Part shown: positions 55,563 to 63,899 of the stretch, piece by piece
Layout: each line of letters starts with the position of its first letter
Position numbering within the stretch: position 1 is the stretch's first letter
Assembly (NCBI RefSeq): GCF_000333035.1
Contig: NZ_BANU01000015.1
Span: 62,001-126,000 of the forward strand
Source: Gordonia sihwensis NBRC 108236
GTDB lineage: Bacteria; Actinomycetota; Actinomycetes; Mycobacteriales; Mycobacteriaceae
Reading direction: 5' to 3'
DNA length: 64,000 nucleotides
The notes under the pieces: model-generated
The model's input: only the letters and a program-made list of their open reading frames with translations
What the model was told of the DNA's origin: nothing
Database searches by the model: none
Translations under genes and position numbers: made by a program

Positions 55563-56765
55563 ATGACTGAGACCACTCGGAACGCCGAGGTGTGCGGGCG
55601 CGAGCGGGTATCGATCGCGGTACCCGTCGGAGCAGGGGTGGTCTGCGCGCTCGTCGGCTTCACCTCGTCTTTCGCGGTGGTCCTGGCCGGGTTGCGGGCC
55701 GTCGGGGCCGATGCCGCGCAGGCCGCGTCCGGTCTGTTCGCGGTGTCGGTGGCGATGGGTGCCGCGACGGTCCTGCTGTCGTGGCGGTTCCGGATACCGG
55801 TCACCTCGGCGTGGTCGACGCCGGGGGCGGCGCTGCTGGCGACCACCGGGGCGGTCGCCGGCGGGTGGTCGGCAGCGGTCGGGGCATTTCTGTCGTGCGG
55901 TGTGCTTCTCGTCGTCACCGGGTGGTGGCCCGGACTCGCGAAGCTGGTGCGGCGGATTCCGGTGTCGATCGCGCAGGCGATGCTGGCGGGCGTGCTGCTG
56001 CCGCTGTGCGTGGAACCCCTCCGCGGGCTGGCGACGAACCCGGCGGCGGTCGGACCCGTGCTGGCGGTGTGGCTGGTGCTGCTGAAGGTGCGACCGCGGT
56101 GGGCGGTGCCCGGGGCGTTCGGGGCCGCGCTCGTGGTGATCGGAATAGCTCTCGCGCGTGACGGCGGCGGTCCGGGACCGGCGGACTGCGTTCCGCAGTT
56201 GAGTGTGACCTCGCCGTCGTGGACCGTCGGCGCGTCGATCGGGGCGGCGTTGCCGCTGTATCTGGTGACGATGGCCGCGCAGAACATACCGGGCGTCGCG
56301 GTGATGGCCGGCTTCGGCTACGACGTTCCCTGGCGTCCGGCGATGACGGTCACCGGCGTGGGATCAATGCTGGCCGCGCCGTTCGGTGGACACGCGATCA
56401 ACCTCGCCGCGATCAGCGCGGCCCTCGCCGCGGCGCCCGACGCCGATCCCGATCGGGAACGACGGTGGGTCGCCGGACTGAGCGCCGGCGTCACGTACCT
56501 CGTCCTCGGACTCACGTCGACCGGGCTCGTGGCGGTGGTGCTCGCGGCGCCCGACGGGGTCGTTCAGGCGGTCGCCGGCGTCGCACTCCTCGGAGCCTTC
56601 GCGAGTGCCTGCGCGGCAGCGATGTCGCAGGTCGACGATCGGCTGCCGGCCGCGGTCACGTTCGTGGTCGCGGCATCGGGGATCGCGGTGGTCGGGGTCG
56701 GTTCGGCCTTCTGGGCGTTGCTCGCCGGGATCGTGCTCCGCGGGCTGGGTGTCGGCAGGCCGTGA
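55563..56765 (+). CDS. BenE-family transporter (benzoate/H+ symporter type)
   Basis: A 400-residue membrane protein with about 12 helices of the BenE family. Family-type segments are VVLAGLRAVGADAAQAASGL, PVTSAWSTPGAALL, AMLAGVLLPLCVEPLRG and TMAAQNIPGVAVMAGFGYDVPW. BenE members import benzoate by proton symport. Substrate is not established for this copy. The next gene is cbiZ, coupled by a GTGA overlap if its upstream GTG is used, so an unusual substrate such as a cobamide part is possible. It is under the XRE-cupin operator. Confidence 0.85.
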   Translation: MTETTRNAEVCGRERVSIAVPVGAGVVCALVGFTSSFAVVLAGLRAVGADAAQAASGLFAVSVAMGAATVLLSWRFRIPVTSAWSTPGAALLATTGAVAGGWSAAVGAFLSCGVLLVVTGWWPGLAKLVRRIPVSIAQAMLAGVLLPLCVEPLRGLATNPAAVGPVLAVWLVLLKVRPRWAVPGAFGAALVVIGIALARDGGGPGPADCVPQLSVTSPSWTVGASIGAALPLYLVTMAAQNIPGVAVMAGFGYDVPWRPAMTVTGVGSMLAAPFGGHAINLAAISAALAAAPDADPDRERRWVAGLSAGVTYLVLGLTSTGLVAVVLAAPDGVVQAVAGVALLGAFASACAAAMSQVDDRLPAAVTFVVAASGIAVVGVGSAFWALLAGIVLRGLGVGRP

Positions 56766-56800
56766 GCGGCCCGTCGTTCTCGGCTAGCGTGAACGGCGAT

Positions 56801-57505
56801 ATGAGCATCGACCTGCAGTTCCTTCGGGCGTTCGGCGACGAGGCTCCGCTCGTCACCAGTATCTGGCGCGTCGGGCCGGGACGTCGCGGTGTCTCGTCGG
56901 CCATGCTCGGCGGCGGTATCGGAGCGGTGGAGTGGGTGCTCAACGTGCAGGTCCCCGGCGACTATCGGCGGATGGACCCGGTGGCGCATCTCCGGGAGGT
57001 CGCCGCGGGCAGCGGACTGCGCGGACGCGGAGTGGGCATGTTGACCGCGGCGGCGGTGGATCGGACCGTGACATGCGCCGACGGCGCTGTCACCGCGTCG
57101 GCGACCGTCGGGCTGAGGGTGCCGACCTGGGCGGCGGCGCCCGTCGATGCCGCGGATCCGGGACTGGCGCCGTTGCTTCCGTCCGACCGGCCGGTGCCCG
57201 GGACCGTTGTGCCGGGGACCGTCAACATCACCGTCGACGTTCCGGTGGCCCTCACCGACGCGGCAATGGTGAACGCCGTCATCACCGTGACGGAAGCCAA
57301 GACCCAGGCGTTGCTCGAGGCCGGGTACCCGGCGACCGGAACCGCATCGGACGCCGTCGTGGTGGTCTGCGATCACGGCGGAGAACCCGAGCCCTTCGCG
57401 GGGCCGCGGTCGCACTGGGGCGGGGCGCTCGCGCGGGCCGTCCACGCCGCGGTGCGCCACGGCGCTCAGGACTACTCCCGGCGTCTCCGCGACGGCGGGC
57501 TCTGA
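56801..57505 (+). CDS. cbiZ: Adenosylcobinamide amidohydrolase (CbiZ family)
   Basis: A 234-residue CbiZ-family protein. CbiZ hydrolyses adenosylcobinamide to adenosylcobyric acid, letting cells remodel salvaged corrinoids. The family blocks are SSAMLGGGIGAVEWVLNVQVP, GVGMLTAAAVDRTVT, NAVITVTEAKTQALLEAGYPATGTASDAVVV and AGPRSHWGGALARAVHAAV (in pieces). The start could be ATG 56801 or GTG 56762, the latter overlapping the BenE stop. No cobalamin synthesis genes lie nearby in the window, so the context is atypical. Confidence in the family is good; the reaction is inferred. Confidence 0.82.
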   Translation: MSIDLQFLRAFGDEAPLVTSIWRVGPGRRGVSSAMLGGGIGAVEWVLNVQVPGDYRRMDPVAHLREVAAGSGLRGRGVGMLTAAAVDRTVTCADGAVTASATVGLRVPTWAAAPVDAADPGLAPLLPSDRPVPGTVVPGTVNITVDVPVALTDAAMVNAVITVTEAKTQALLEAGYPATGTASDAVVVVCDHGGEPEPFAGPRSHWGGALARAVHAAVRHGAQDYSRRLRDGGL

Positions 57506-57530
57506 CCGTTCGGACGGGACGAGACACTCA

Positions 57531-57580
57531 CGACGATTCAGGGCCGGCCTCCTGTGTCGGAGACCGGCCCTGAATCGTCG
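57531..57580. terminator. Terminator hairpin after cbiZ / tRNA-Gly
   Basis: A perfect 17-bp outer stem (57531-57547 with 57564-57580) encloses a 16-base loop. It lies between cbiZ (plus strand) and tRNA-Gly (minus strand) and probably terminates both. Confidence 0.85.
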
Positions 57581-57585
57581 CCTGG

Positions 57586-57656
57586 AGCGGGTGACGGGAA
57601 TCGAACCCGCGTAGCTAGTTTGGAAGACTAGGGCTCTACCATTGAGCTACACCCGC
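57586..57656 (-). tRNA. tRNA-Gly (TCC anticodon)
   Basis: The reverse strand gives acceptor GCGGGTG/CACCCGC, anticodon stem CTAGT/ACTAG with loop CTTCCAA (anticodon TCC) and a T-arm GGGTTCGATTCCC. CCA is not encoded. Confidence 0.95.
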
Positions 57657-57812
57657 GTGCGGCTGACGTGCCGGGAGTCCCGGCCGCGCTGCGCGCTTGC
57701 AGAACTCTACCGAGCCTCGCGCCGATTCACAAAACGGGAGGCGGGTTCGTCGTGGCGGCGCTTCGGCCCGTACTATGTTCCTTTGGTCCCGCCGGTGTTC
57801 GGCGTGGCCCGA

Positions 57813-57886
57813 CGGGATGTGGCGCAGCTTGGTAGCGCATCCGCTTTGGGAGCGGAGGGTCGCAGGTTCAAATCCTGTCATCCCGA
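57813..57886 (+). tRNA. tRNA-Pro (TGG anticodon)
   Basis: Acceptor CGGGATG/CATCCCG, anticodon stem TCCGC/GCGGA with loop TTTGGGA (anticodon TGG), T-arm CAGGTTCAAATCCTG and discriminator A. CCA is not encoded. Trigger factor begins 87 bases downstream. Confidence 0.95.
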
Positions 57887-57973
57887 CGAAGATGTCGCAG
57901 GCCCGACGGCACCGCCGGAGAACGGCCCGACAGTACGAACTGCCAGCACGAACCGACAAGGAGTACCAACACC

Positions 57974-59344
57974 GTGAAGAGCACCGTCGAGCAGCTGAGC
58001 CCGACCCGAGTCAAGCTGAATGTCGAGGTTCCGTTCGAGGAACTCTCCGGTGACTTCGACCGCGCGTACAAGTCGCTCGCCCAGCAGATCCGCATCCCCG
58101 GCTTCCGCCCGGGCAAGGCTCCGGCCAAGCTGATCGAGGCGCGTGTCGGCCGGCAGGCGATCCTGGAGCAGGTCGTGAACGACGCCGTTCCGGCGAAGTA
58201 CTCGCAGGCCGTCACCGAGGCCGAGATCAAGGCCATCAGTCAGCCCGAGATCGATCTGGCCGAGCTCGTCTACGGCGAGCCGGTGAAGTTCACCGCCGAG
58301 GTCGACGTCCGCCCGGAGATCGAACTGCCGGAGTTCTCGTCCATCGCCGTCGAGGTCGACCCGATCGAGATCGCCGACGCCGACGTGGAAGAGGAGCTCG
58401 ACAACCTGCGGGGCCGGTTCGGCACCCTCGTCGGAGTCGACCGCGGCGTCACCGGCGGCGACTTCGTGTCACTGGACCTGTCGGCGACCGTCGGCGGTGA
58501 GACCGTCGAAGACGCCTCCACCGAGGGGCTCTCGCACGAGGTCGGCAGCGACACCCTGATCGAGGGCCTGGACGAGGCGCTCGAGGGCGTCAAGGCCGGC
58601 GACTCGGCCACCTTCACCTCCAAGCTGGTCGCCGGTGACCATGCCGGCGAGGACGCCGAGATCACGGCCAAGGTGAACTCGGTGAAGGTCCGTGAACTGC
58701 CGGAGCTGGACGATGAGTTCGCTCAGATGGCCTCGGAGTTCGACACCGTCGACGAACTGCGCGACAGCGTTCGCGATCGGGTCGCCGACTCGAAGAAGTA
58801 CGAGCAGGCGGGCGCCATCCGTGACGCCGTCCTGGAGCAGCTGCTCGACACCGTCGACTTCCCGCTGCCCGAGTCCGTCGTCGCCGACGAGGTGGAGGCC
58901 GTTCAGCACCAGCTGGTCCACGCCCTCGGACACGACGACGCACAGGTCGACCGCTTCCTCGAAGCGCAGGGCAAGACCCGCGAGGAGTGGGACGCCGAGA
59001 GCAAGGCCGACGCGGAGAAGTCGGTGCGCACTCAGCTGCTGCTCGACGCCATCGCCGACGCGACGGAGGTGGAGGTCGCTCAGGACGAGCTGACCCAGCA
59101 GATCCTGATGCAGTCGCAGCGCTACGGCATCGCGCCGCAGGAGTTCATCCAGCAGCTGCAGAACGCCAACCAGATCGGCGCGCTGTACGCCGACGTGCGC
59201 CGCAACAAGGCGCTCGCCGAGGTCATCGGCGAGGTCAAGGTCACCGACACCAACGGCGAGACCATCGACACCAAGGCCTTCTTCGGATCGGCGGACGACA
59301 CCGAGAGCGATGAGGCCGAGACCGACGAGGCCGAGGACGCCTGA
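57974..59344 (+). CDS. tig: Trigger factor
   Basis: A 456-residue ribosome-bound chaperone and prolyl isomerase. The ribosome-binding segment is IRIPGFRPGKAPAKLIEARVG (near residue 33-54; the GFRPGKAP core is diagnostic). An FKBP-type domain covers about 150-245 (GDFVSLDLSATVGG, GDHAGEDAEITAKV). The helical C-terminal arms are followed by an acidic tail (DDTESDEAETDEAEDA). GTG start, 10 bases after AAGGAG. It heads the tig-clpP1-clpP2-clpX group. Confidence 0.97.
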   Translation: MKSTVEQLSPTRVKLNVEVPFEELSGDFDRAYKSLAQQIRIPGFRPGKAPAKLIEARVGRQAILEQVVNDAVPAKYSQAVTEAEIKAISQPEIDLAELVYGEPVKFTAEVDVRPEIELPEFSSIAVEVDPIEIADADVEEELDNLRGRFGTLVGVDRGVTGGDFVSLDLSATVGGETVEDASTEGLSHEVGSDTLIEGLDEALEGVKAGDSATFTSKLVAGDHAGEDAEITAKVNSVKVRELPELDDEFAQMASEFDTVDELRDSVRDRVADSKKYEQAGAIRDAVLEQLLDTVDFPLPESVVADEVEAVQHQLVHALGHDDAQVDRFLEAQGKTREEWDAESKADAEKSVRTQLLLDAIADATEVEVAQDELTQQILMQSQRYGIAPQEFIQQLQNANQIGALYADVRRNKALAEVIGEVKVTDTNGETIDTKAFFGSADDTESDEAETDEAEDA

Positions 59345-59365
59345 CCGCCGGCCTCCGACACCACG

Positions 59366-59401
59366 GCGACAGCCGGGACGAGTGATCGTCCCGGCTGTCG
59401 C
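59366..59401 (+). terminator. Terminator hairpin after tig
   Basis: A perfect 16-bp stem (59366-59381 with 59386-59401) with a GTGA loop, 21 bases after the tig stop. It separates tig from the clp genes, which therefore need their own promoter. Confidence 0.85.
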
Positions 59402-59445
59402 GCTGTCAGAGGGCCTTCGACCGGGGATCGAACATCCGCCGAACC

Positions 59446-59463
59446 GTTCCGCTGTAAGCGAAT
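59446..59463 (+). promoter_or_regulatory. Putative ClgR box upstream of clpP1
   Basis: GTTCCGCT-GTA-AGCGAAT is a near-palindrome that agrees with the actinobacterial ClgR core CGCYNANRGCG at all but one position. ClgR is known to activate clpP1-clpP2 in mycobacteria, corynebacteria and streptomycetes. The site lies 147 bases before the clpP1 start, in a gap of 265 bases with no gene. Confidence 0.5.
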
Positions 59464-59609
59464 AAGGGGTGTCGGAGGAACAACCCCGGGGGTGGAATTG
59501 ATTAATCTCGGTGACAGCTTCTCCGAAGGACGGGCGCGATGCGTCCGATGGACTCGGTCGACGAGACCTTCCGGGGAGATCCGCACCGTTAGACAGATGG
59601 GACATCTCA

Positions 59610-60209
59610 GTGAGCAATCTGTACACGCCCTCGATGAGCTCGGGCGCAGTCGGCCTGAACCTGACCGACTCGGTCTTCGAGCGTCTGCTTCGCGAGCGCA
59701 TCATCTTCCTGGGCACCCAGGTCGACGACGACATCGCGAACCGCCTCTGCGCGCAGATCCTGCTGCTCGCGGCCGAGGATCCGACCAAGGACATCAACCT
59801 CTACATCAACTCGCCGGGCGGCAGCGTGACCGCGGGGATGGCCATCTTCGACACGATGCAGCTCGCGTCATGCGATGTCGCCACGTACGCGATGGGCATG
59901 GCCGCCTCGATGGGACAGTTCCTCCTGGCCGCCGGCGCCAAGGGCAAGCGTCACGCGCTGCCGCACGCGCGGATCATGATGCACCAGCCGTCGGCGGGCA
60001 TCGGTGGCACGGCCGCGGACATCGCCATCCAGGCCGAGCAGTTCGCCGCCACCAAGCGTGAGATGAACCGGCTCAACGCCGAGTTCACCGGCCAGCCGCT
60101 GGAGAAGATCGAGGCGGACGCCGACCGCGACAACTGGTTCACCGCCGAGGAGGCCAAGGCCTACGGCTTCGTCGACCACGTCGTGACCAGCGCGGGCGCG
60201 GTCGCCTGA
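59610..60209 (+). CDS. clpP1: ATP-dependent Clp protease proteolytic subunit 1
   Basis: A 199-residue serine peptidase subunit. The catalytic Ser100 lies in [10 protein letters not shown] and His125 in [24 protein letters not shown] is the substrate-loop block. In actinobacteria ClpP1 and ClpP2 form a mixed tetradecamer. I chose GTG 59610 to give a short propeptide before [10 protein letters not shown], as in mycobacteria; the frame stays open upstream. It precedes clpP2 by 48 bases. Confidence 0.95.
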   Translation: MSNLYTPSMSSGAVGLNLTDSVFERLLRERIIFLGTQVDDDIANRLCAQILLLAAEDPTKDINLYINSPGGSVTAGMAIFDTMQLASCDVATYAMGMAASMGQFLLAAGAKGKRHALPHARIMMHQPSAGIGGTAADIAIQAEQFAATKREMNRLNAEFTGQPLEKIEADADRDNWFTAEEAKAYGFVDHVVTSAGAVA

Positions 60210-60257
60210 TCCCGTCGCCACCCACGTTCACCTCACTTCACCGGTTACGGAGAGAAC

Positions 60258-60938
60258 ATGACTAACCTGCTTCCCGCCGACGTCCGCGCGGGCATCCCGG
60301 ATGCGGCCCTGGCGCTCAAGAGCATCGAGGCTCGGTACATCCTGCCGTCGTTCATCGAGAACACCCCCAACGGCCAGCGCCAGTACGACCCGTACGCCAA
60401 GCTGTTCGAAGAGCGGATCGTCTTCGTGGGAACGCCCATCGATCAGACGGTCGCCAACGACGTGATGGCCCAGCTGCTGGTCCTGGAGAGCCAGGACCCC
60501 GACCGCGACATCACCATGTACATCAACTCGCCCGGCGGCAGCGTGCCCGACATGCTCGCCATCTACGACACCATGCAGTACGTGCACTGCGACGTGATGA
60601 CCGTCTGCCTCGGCGAGGCGGCCTCGGCCGCGGCGATCCTGCTGGCCGGCGGCACGCCGGGCAAGCGTGCGGCGCTGCCGAACGCGACGGTGCTGATCCA
60701 TCAGCCGCGCACCGGCGGTGCCTACCAGGGCCAGGTGTCGGATCTGGAGATCCAGGCGGCGGAGATCGAGCGCATCCGCAGGCGGCTGGACGAGATCCTC
60801 GCCTCGCACACCGGCCAGGACCCGGAGAAGATCCGCAAGGACACCGACCGCGACAACATCCTCACGGCCGACCAGGCCAAGGAGTACGGAATCGTCGACG
60901 AGGTGTTCGACTACCGCAAGAAGTCGGCGCGGAGCTGA
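60258..60938 (+). CDS. clpP2: ATP-dependent Clp protease proteolytic subunit 2
   Basis: A 226-residue partner of ClpP1. The catalytic Ser123 lies in [13 protein letters not shown] and His148 in [25 protein letters not shown] is conserved. The N-terminal 45 residues include the propeptide, which is processed in the mycobacterial enzyme. The tail [10 protein letters not shown] is short. It starts at an ATG behind ACGGAGAG and follows clpP1 closely, so the two are one operon. A 102-base gap separates it from clpX. Confidence 0.96.
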   Translation: MTNLLPADVRAGIPDAALALKSIEARYILPSFIENTPNGQRQYDPYAKLFEERIVFVGTPIDQTVANDVMAQLLVLESQDPDRDITMYINSPGGSVPDMLAIYDTMQYVHCDVMTVCLGEAASAAAILLAGGTPGKRAALPNATVLIHQPRTGGAYQGQVSDLEIQAAEIERIRRRLDEILASHTGQDPEKIRKDTDRDNILTADQAKEYGIVDEVFDYRKKSARS

Positions 60939-61040
60939 GCGAACGTCGAATCTCAGCGACTGCCGCATTTCGGCTCGTCGAAGGCATCGTGCGCGGGTAC
61001 CGTCGAGGTTGTCCGCAGATAGGGAAGTAGGTGGGGCGTA

Positions 61041-62330
61041 GTGGCGCGAATGGGAGACGGTGGTGACCTCCTGAAGTGCTCTTTCTGCGGCAAGAGCCAG
61101 AAACAGGTCAAGAAGCTCATCGCAGGTCCGGGGGTGTACATCTGTGACGAGTGCATCGACCTCTGCAACGAGATCATCGAGGAGGAACTCGCCGAGACCA
61201 GCGATGTGAAGCTCGACGAGTTGCCCAAGCCCGCGGAGATCCGGGACTTCCTGGACAACTATGTGGTGGGCCAGGATTCGGCCAAGCGCACCCTCGCGGT
61301 GGCCGTCTACAACCACTACAAGCGCATCCAGGCGGGTGAGAAGAAGTCCGGCGACAAGCGCTCGTCCGCGGTGGAGCCCGTGGAACTGGCGAAGTCGAAC
61401 ATCCTCATGCTCGGCCCCACGGGCTGCGGCAAGACGTACCTGGCGCAGACCCTCGCGAAGATGCTCAACGTCCCGTTCGCGATCGCGGACGCCACCGCAC
61501 TGACCGAGGCCGGCTACGTGGGCGAGGACGTCGAGAACATCCTCCTGAAGCTGATCCAGGCCGCCGACTACGACGTCAAGCGGGCCGAGACCGGCATCAT
61601 CTACATCGACGAGGTCGACAAGATCGCCCGCAAGAGCGAGAACCCGTCGATCACCCGCGACGTGTCGGGCGAGGGCGTGCAGCAGGCGCTGCTGAAGATC
61701 CTGGAGGGAACGCAGGCCAGCGTGCCGCCGCAGGGCGGCCGCAAGCATCCCCATCAGGAGTTCATCCAGATCGACACGACCAATGTGCTCTTCATCGTCG
61801 CGGGTGCGTTCGCCGGCCTCGAGAAGGTGGTCGACGAGCGGATCGGCAAGCGCAGCATCGGCTTCGGCAACGACGTCCCGAGTAAGGACAAGGTCGACAC
61901 GACCGACCACTTCGCCGAGGTGATGCCCGAGGATCTGATCAAGTTCGGTCTGATCCCCGAGTTCATCGGGCGCCTGCCGGTGGTCGCATCGGTCGCGAAC
62001 CTCGACAAGGAGGCGCTGGTCTCGATTCTGTCGGAGCCCAAGAACGCGCTCGTCAAGCAGTACGTGCGCCTGTTCGAGATGGACAACGTCGAACTCGAGT
62101 TCAGTCAGGACGCGCTCGAAGCAGTGGCCGACCAGGCGATCCACCGGGGAACCGGAGCGCGTGGTCTGCGGGCCATCATGGAAGAGGTACTGCTGCCGGT
62201 GATGTACGACATTCCGAGCCGCGACGATGTGGCCAAGGTGGTCGTCACGGGGGAGACGGTGCGCGACAACGTGCTGCCGACCATCGTGCCGCGCAGCGAA
62301 GACGAGGGGCCGCGCGAGAAGTCGGCCTGA
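61041..62330 (+). CDS. clpX: ATP-dependent Clp protease ATPase subunit ClpX
   Basis: A 429-residue AAA+ unfoldase. The N-terminal zinc-binding domain uses Cys13, Cys16, Cys35 and Cys38 ([19 protein letters not shown]). Walker A is [12 protein letters not shown], Walker [13 protein letters not shown] and the sensor and pore-loop region is [11 protein letters not shown]. The IGF-type ClpP-binding loop reads RSIGFGND. The start is GTG 61041. It recognises substrates and feeds them to ClpP1P2. Length is normal. Confidence 0.97.
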   Translation: MARMGDGGDLLKCSFCGKSQKQVKKLIAGPGVYICDECIDLCNEIIEEELAETSDVKLDELPKPAEIRDFLDNYVVGQDSAKRTLAVAVYNHYKRIQAGEKKSGDKRSSAVEPVELAKSNILMLGPTGCGKTYLAQTLAKMLNVPFAIADATALTEAGYVGEDVENILLKLIQAADYDVKRAETGIIYIDEVDKIARKSENPSITRDVSGEGVQQALLKILEGTQASVPPQGGRKHPHQEFIQIDTTNVLFIVAGAFAGLEKVVDERIGKRSIGFGNDVPSKDKVDTTDHFAEVMPEDLIKFGLIPEFIGRLPVVASVANLDKEALVSILSEPKNALVKQYVRLFEMDNVELEFSQDALEAVADQAIHRGTGARGLRAIMEEVLLPVMYDIPSRDDVAKVVVTGETVRDNVLPTIVPRSEDEGPREKSA

Positions 62331-62338
62331 CCGAGAAT

Positions 62339-62389
62339 CACGACACGGCCGGTGTTCCCGTCGAGACGGGGACGCCGGCCGTCGTCGTG
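62339..62389 (+). terminator. Terminator hairpin after clpX
   Basis: A long, imperfect GC-rich stem (about 62339-62360 with 62367-62389) begins 9 bases after the clpX stop. Confidence 0.6.
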
Positions 62390-62479
62390 CGCGGCCCGGC
62401 TCCCGTGCGATGCAGCCCGCGGCCGACCGTTTGAACCAAGACGGACCCGGTTCCGCGGAGTCTTTGGGACACTGGGCAG

Positions 62480-63091
62480 ATGACGCGCACGGGCGAAGAC
62501 AGACTGGCCGGAATCATCCTCGCGGGCGGGCGTTCCCGCCGCATGGGGCAGGACAAGGCGGCGATGGAGTGGGACGGCGCGCCGATGCTCAGCCGGATCG
62601 CATGGGCGATCAGCGCCCGGTGCGAACCGGTGCTGGTCGCGGCGCCGCGGACATCGCAGGCGTACCTCGAGCTGAGCGACGAGACGGACCTCGACTGGGT
62701 CACCACGGAGAAGGCGGGCAGCGGTCCCCTCGGTGGACTGGTGGCGGCGTTGCAGGCGGCGGCGGACGCCGGTGCCGAGGCGGCCTTCGTCTGCGCCACC
62801 GACATGCCGCTCGTGGACACCGGGCTGATCGACGAACTCCTGGACGGGCTGACCGAATCGACCGACGTCGTCGTCGCGCACGAGGGCGGGCGCGATCACC
62901 CGATGGCCGGCGTCTACCGCACTCGCTCCGCGCAGCAACTCGCCGACCTCGTGGAGAAGGGCGAGCTCCGGATGGGTGCGGCCCTCGATGCGCTCGTCAC
63001 ACGCCGCATCGGGGTCTCGGACCCGGACTGGCTCACCAACGTCGACGCACCCGAGGACCTGCATCGATTGCGCAGTTCGCGCGCATCGTGA
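62480..63091 (+). CDS. mobA: Molybdenum cofactor guanylyltransferase
   Basis: A 203-residue nucleotidyltransferase that joins GMP to molybdopterin to make MGD, the form that enzymes such as the NasA nitrate reductase use. The GTP-binding signature is IILAGGRSRRMGQDKAAMEW; GPLGGLVAALQAA and VCATDMPLVDTG carry further substrate contacts. It starts at ATG 62480 with no clear Shine-Dalgarno site. It is convergent with the DUF202 pair. Cytidylyltransferase (MocA-like) activity is possible but less likely. Confidence 0.88.
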   Translation: MTRTGEDRLAGIILAGGRSRRMGQDKAAMEWDGAPMLSRIAWAISARCEPVLVAAPRTSQAYLELSDETDLDWVTTEKAGSGPLGGLVAALQAAADAGAEAAFVCATDMPLVDTGLIDELLDGLTESTDVVVAHEGGRDHPMAGVYRTRSAQQLADLVEKGELRMGAALDALVTRRIGVSDPDWLTNVDAPEDLHRLRSSRAS

Positions 63092-63098
63092 GGGCCGG

Positions 63099-63410
63099 TC
63101 AGCCGAAGACCATATCGGCTATGGCGAGTGCGGTACCCGCTAGCGCGATGACGACCACCACGCCAACGGTCGCGACCATCGTCGGCCAGACCGAACCGGT
63201 CCCGGCGACACGGTCAGGCCCCTTCGGAAAGTGCCGGACGGCGACGTGGCACAGGACGACACCGGCGACGAACGTGCAGAGGGCCGCCGCCGGGAATCCG
63301 TGACGCAGGGCGGCGAAGCCGGCGGCCGCGCAGGCGAGCAGGACGGAGAGGCCGGTCCGCTGCCAGGCCAATGCGGTGCGCTGCGGTTGGAGGCCCGGGT
63401 CGATGCTCAC
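63099..63410 (-). CDS. DUF202 membrane protein, second copy
   Basis: A 103-residue membrane protein with three predicted helices. The family motif is PQRTALAWQRTGLSVL. It starts with GTG 63410 overlapping the stop of the upstream YidH-like gene (GTGA), so the two are translated together. DUF202 proteins are common small inner-membrane proteins of unknown function. Confidence 0.85.
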   Translation of the reverse strand: MSIDPGLQPQRTALAWQRTGLSVLLACAAAGFAALRHGFPAAALCTFVAGVVLCHVAVRHFPKGPDRVAGTGSVWPTMVATVGVVVVIALAGTALAIADMVFG

Positions 63411-63796
63411 GAGAGACGCAGAATCGACACGACGCCGAAGCCGACGAGCCCAGCGGCGACGACCGCGATGCCCATGACGAGCCAGGGCAGCGGCAGCGGA
63501 GGCGGCAAGGGCAGGCCGAGTCGCAGGGCCCGCTCGTTGCGCCGCCACGAGAGCAGTGCGACGATAGCGAGCGCGCCGCCGGCGACGCATGCCACCAGAG
63601 ACAGCAGGTGGACGACCATCGGAGACGAGGTCAGGCCGGCGACGGTCGTCAGCGTGATACCGCCGGCGATCAGGGCGAGAGCGGTGCGGACCCAGGCCAG
63701 TGCCGTGCGTTCGTTCGCGAGGGAGAAGCGGACGTCCGGCTCCTCACCGACGGAGTAGACGGCGGCGGGTCGGCGTTGCGGGAGGGTATTGCTCAT
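63407..63796 (-). CDS. DUF202 family membrane protein (YidH-like)
   Basis: A 129-residue protein with a short cytoplasmic N-terminus and three membrane helices. The motif VRFSLANERTALAWVRTALALI marks YidH-type DUF202 proteins. The last helix is preceded by LPLPPPLPLP. Starts at ATG 63796. It forms a pair with the second DUF202 gene and is divergent from a MarR-like gene, whose operator may control both. Function unknown. Confidence 0.85.
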   Translation of the reverse strand: MSNTLPQRRPAAVYSVGEEPDVRFSLANERTALAWVRTALALIAGGITLTTVAGLTSSPMVVHLLSLVACVAGGALAIVALLSWRRNERALRLGLPLPPPLPLPWLVMGIAVVAAGLVGFGVVSILRLS

Positions 63797-63872
63797 TGAT
63801 CTCAATCGTCGTGGCCGGTGCCGGGGTACCGGCGCGGAGGCGTGTCGACATGAACAGCGTCGACGTAAATAG

Positions 63873-63889
63873 TTCTGTAGCAGACAGAA
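63873..63889. promoter_or_regulatory. Inverted repeat upstream of the MarR-like gene
   Basis: TTCTGT-AGCAG-ACAGAA is a perfect 6-5-6 inverted repeat 10 bases before the start codon of the MarR-like gene and 77 bases from the divergent DUF202 gene. The spacing fits autoregulation by a MarR dimer. Confidence 0.5.
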
Positions 63890-63899
63890 GTAGATTAAC

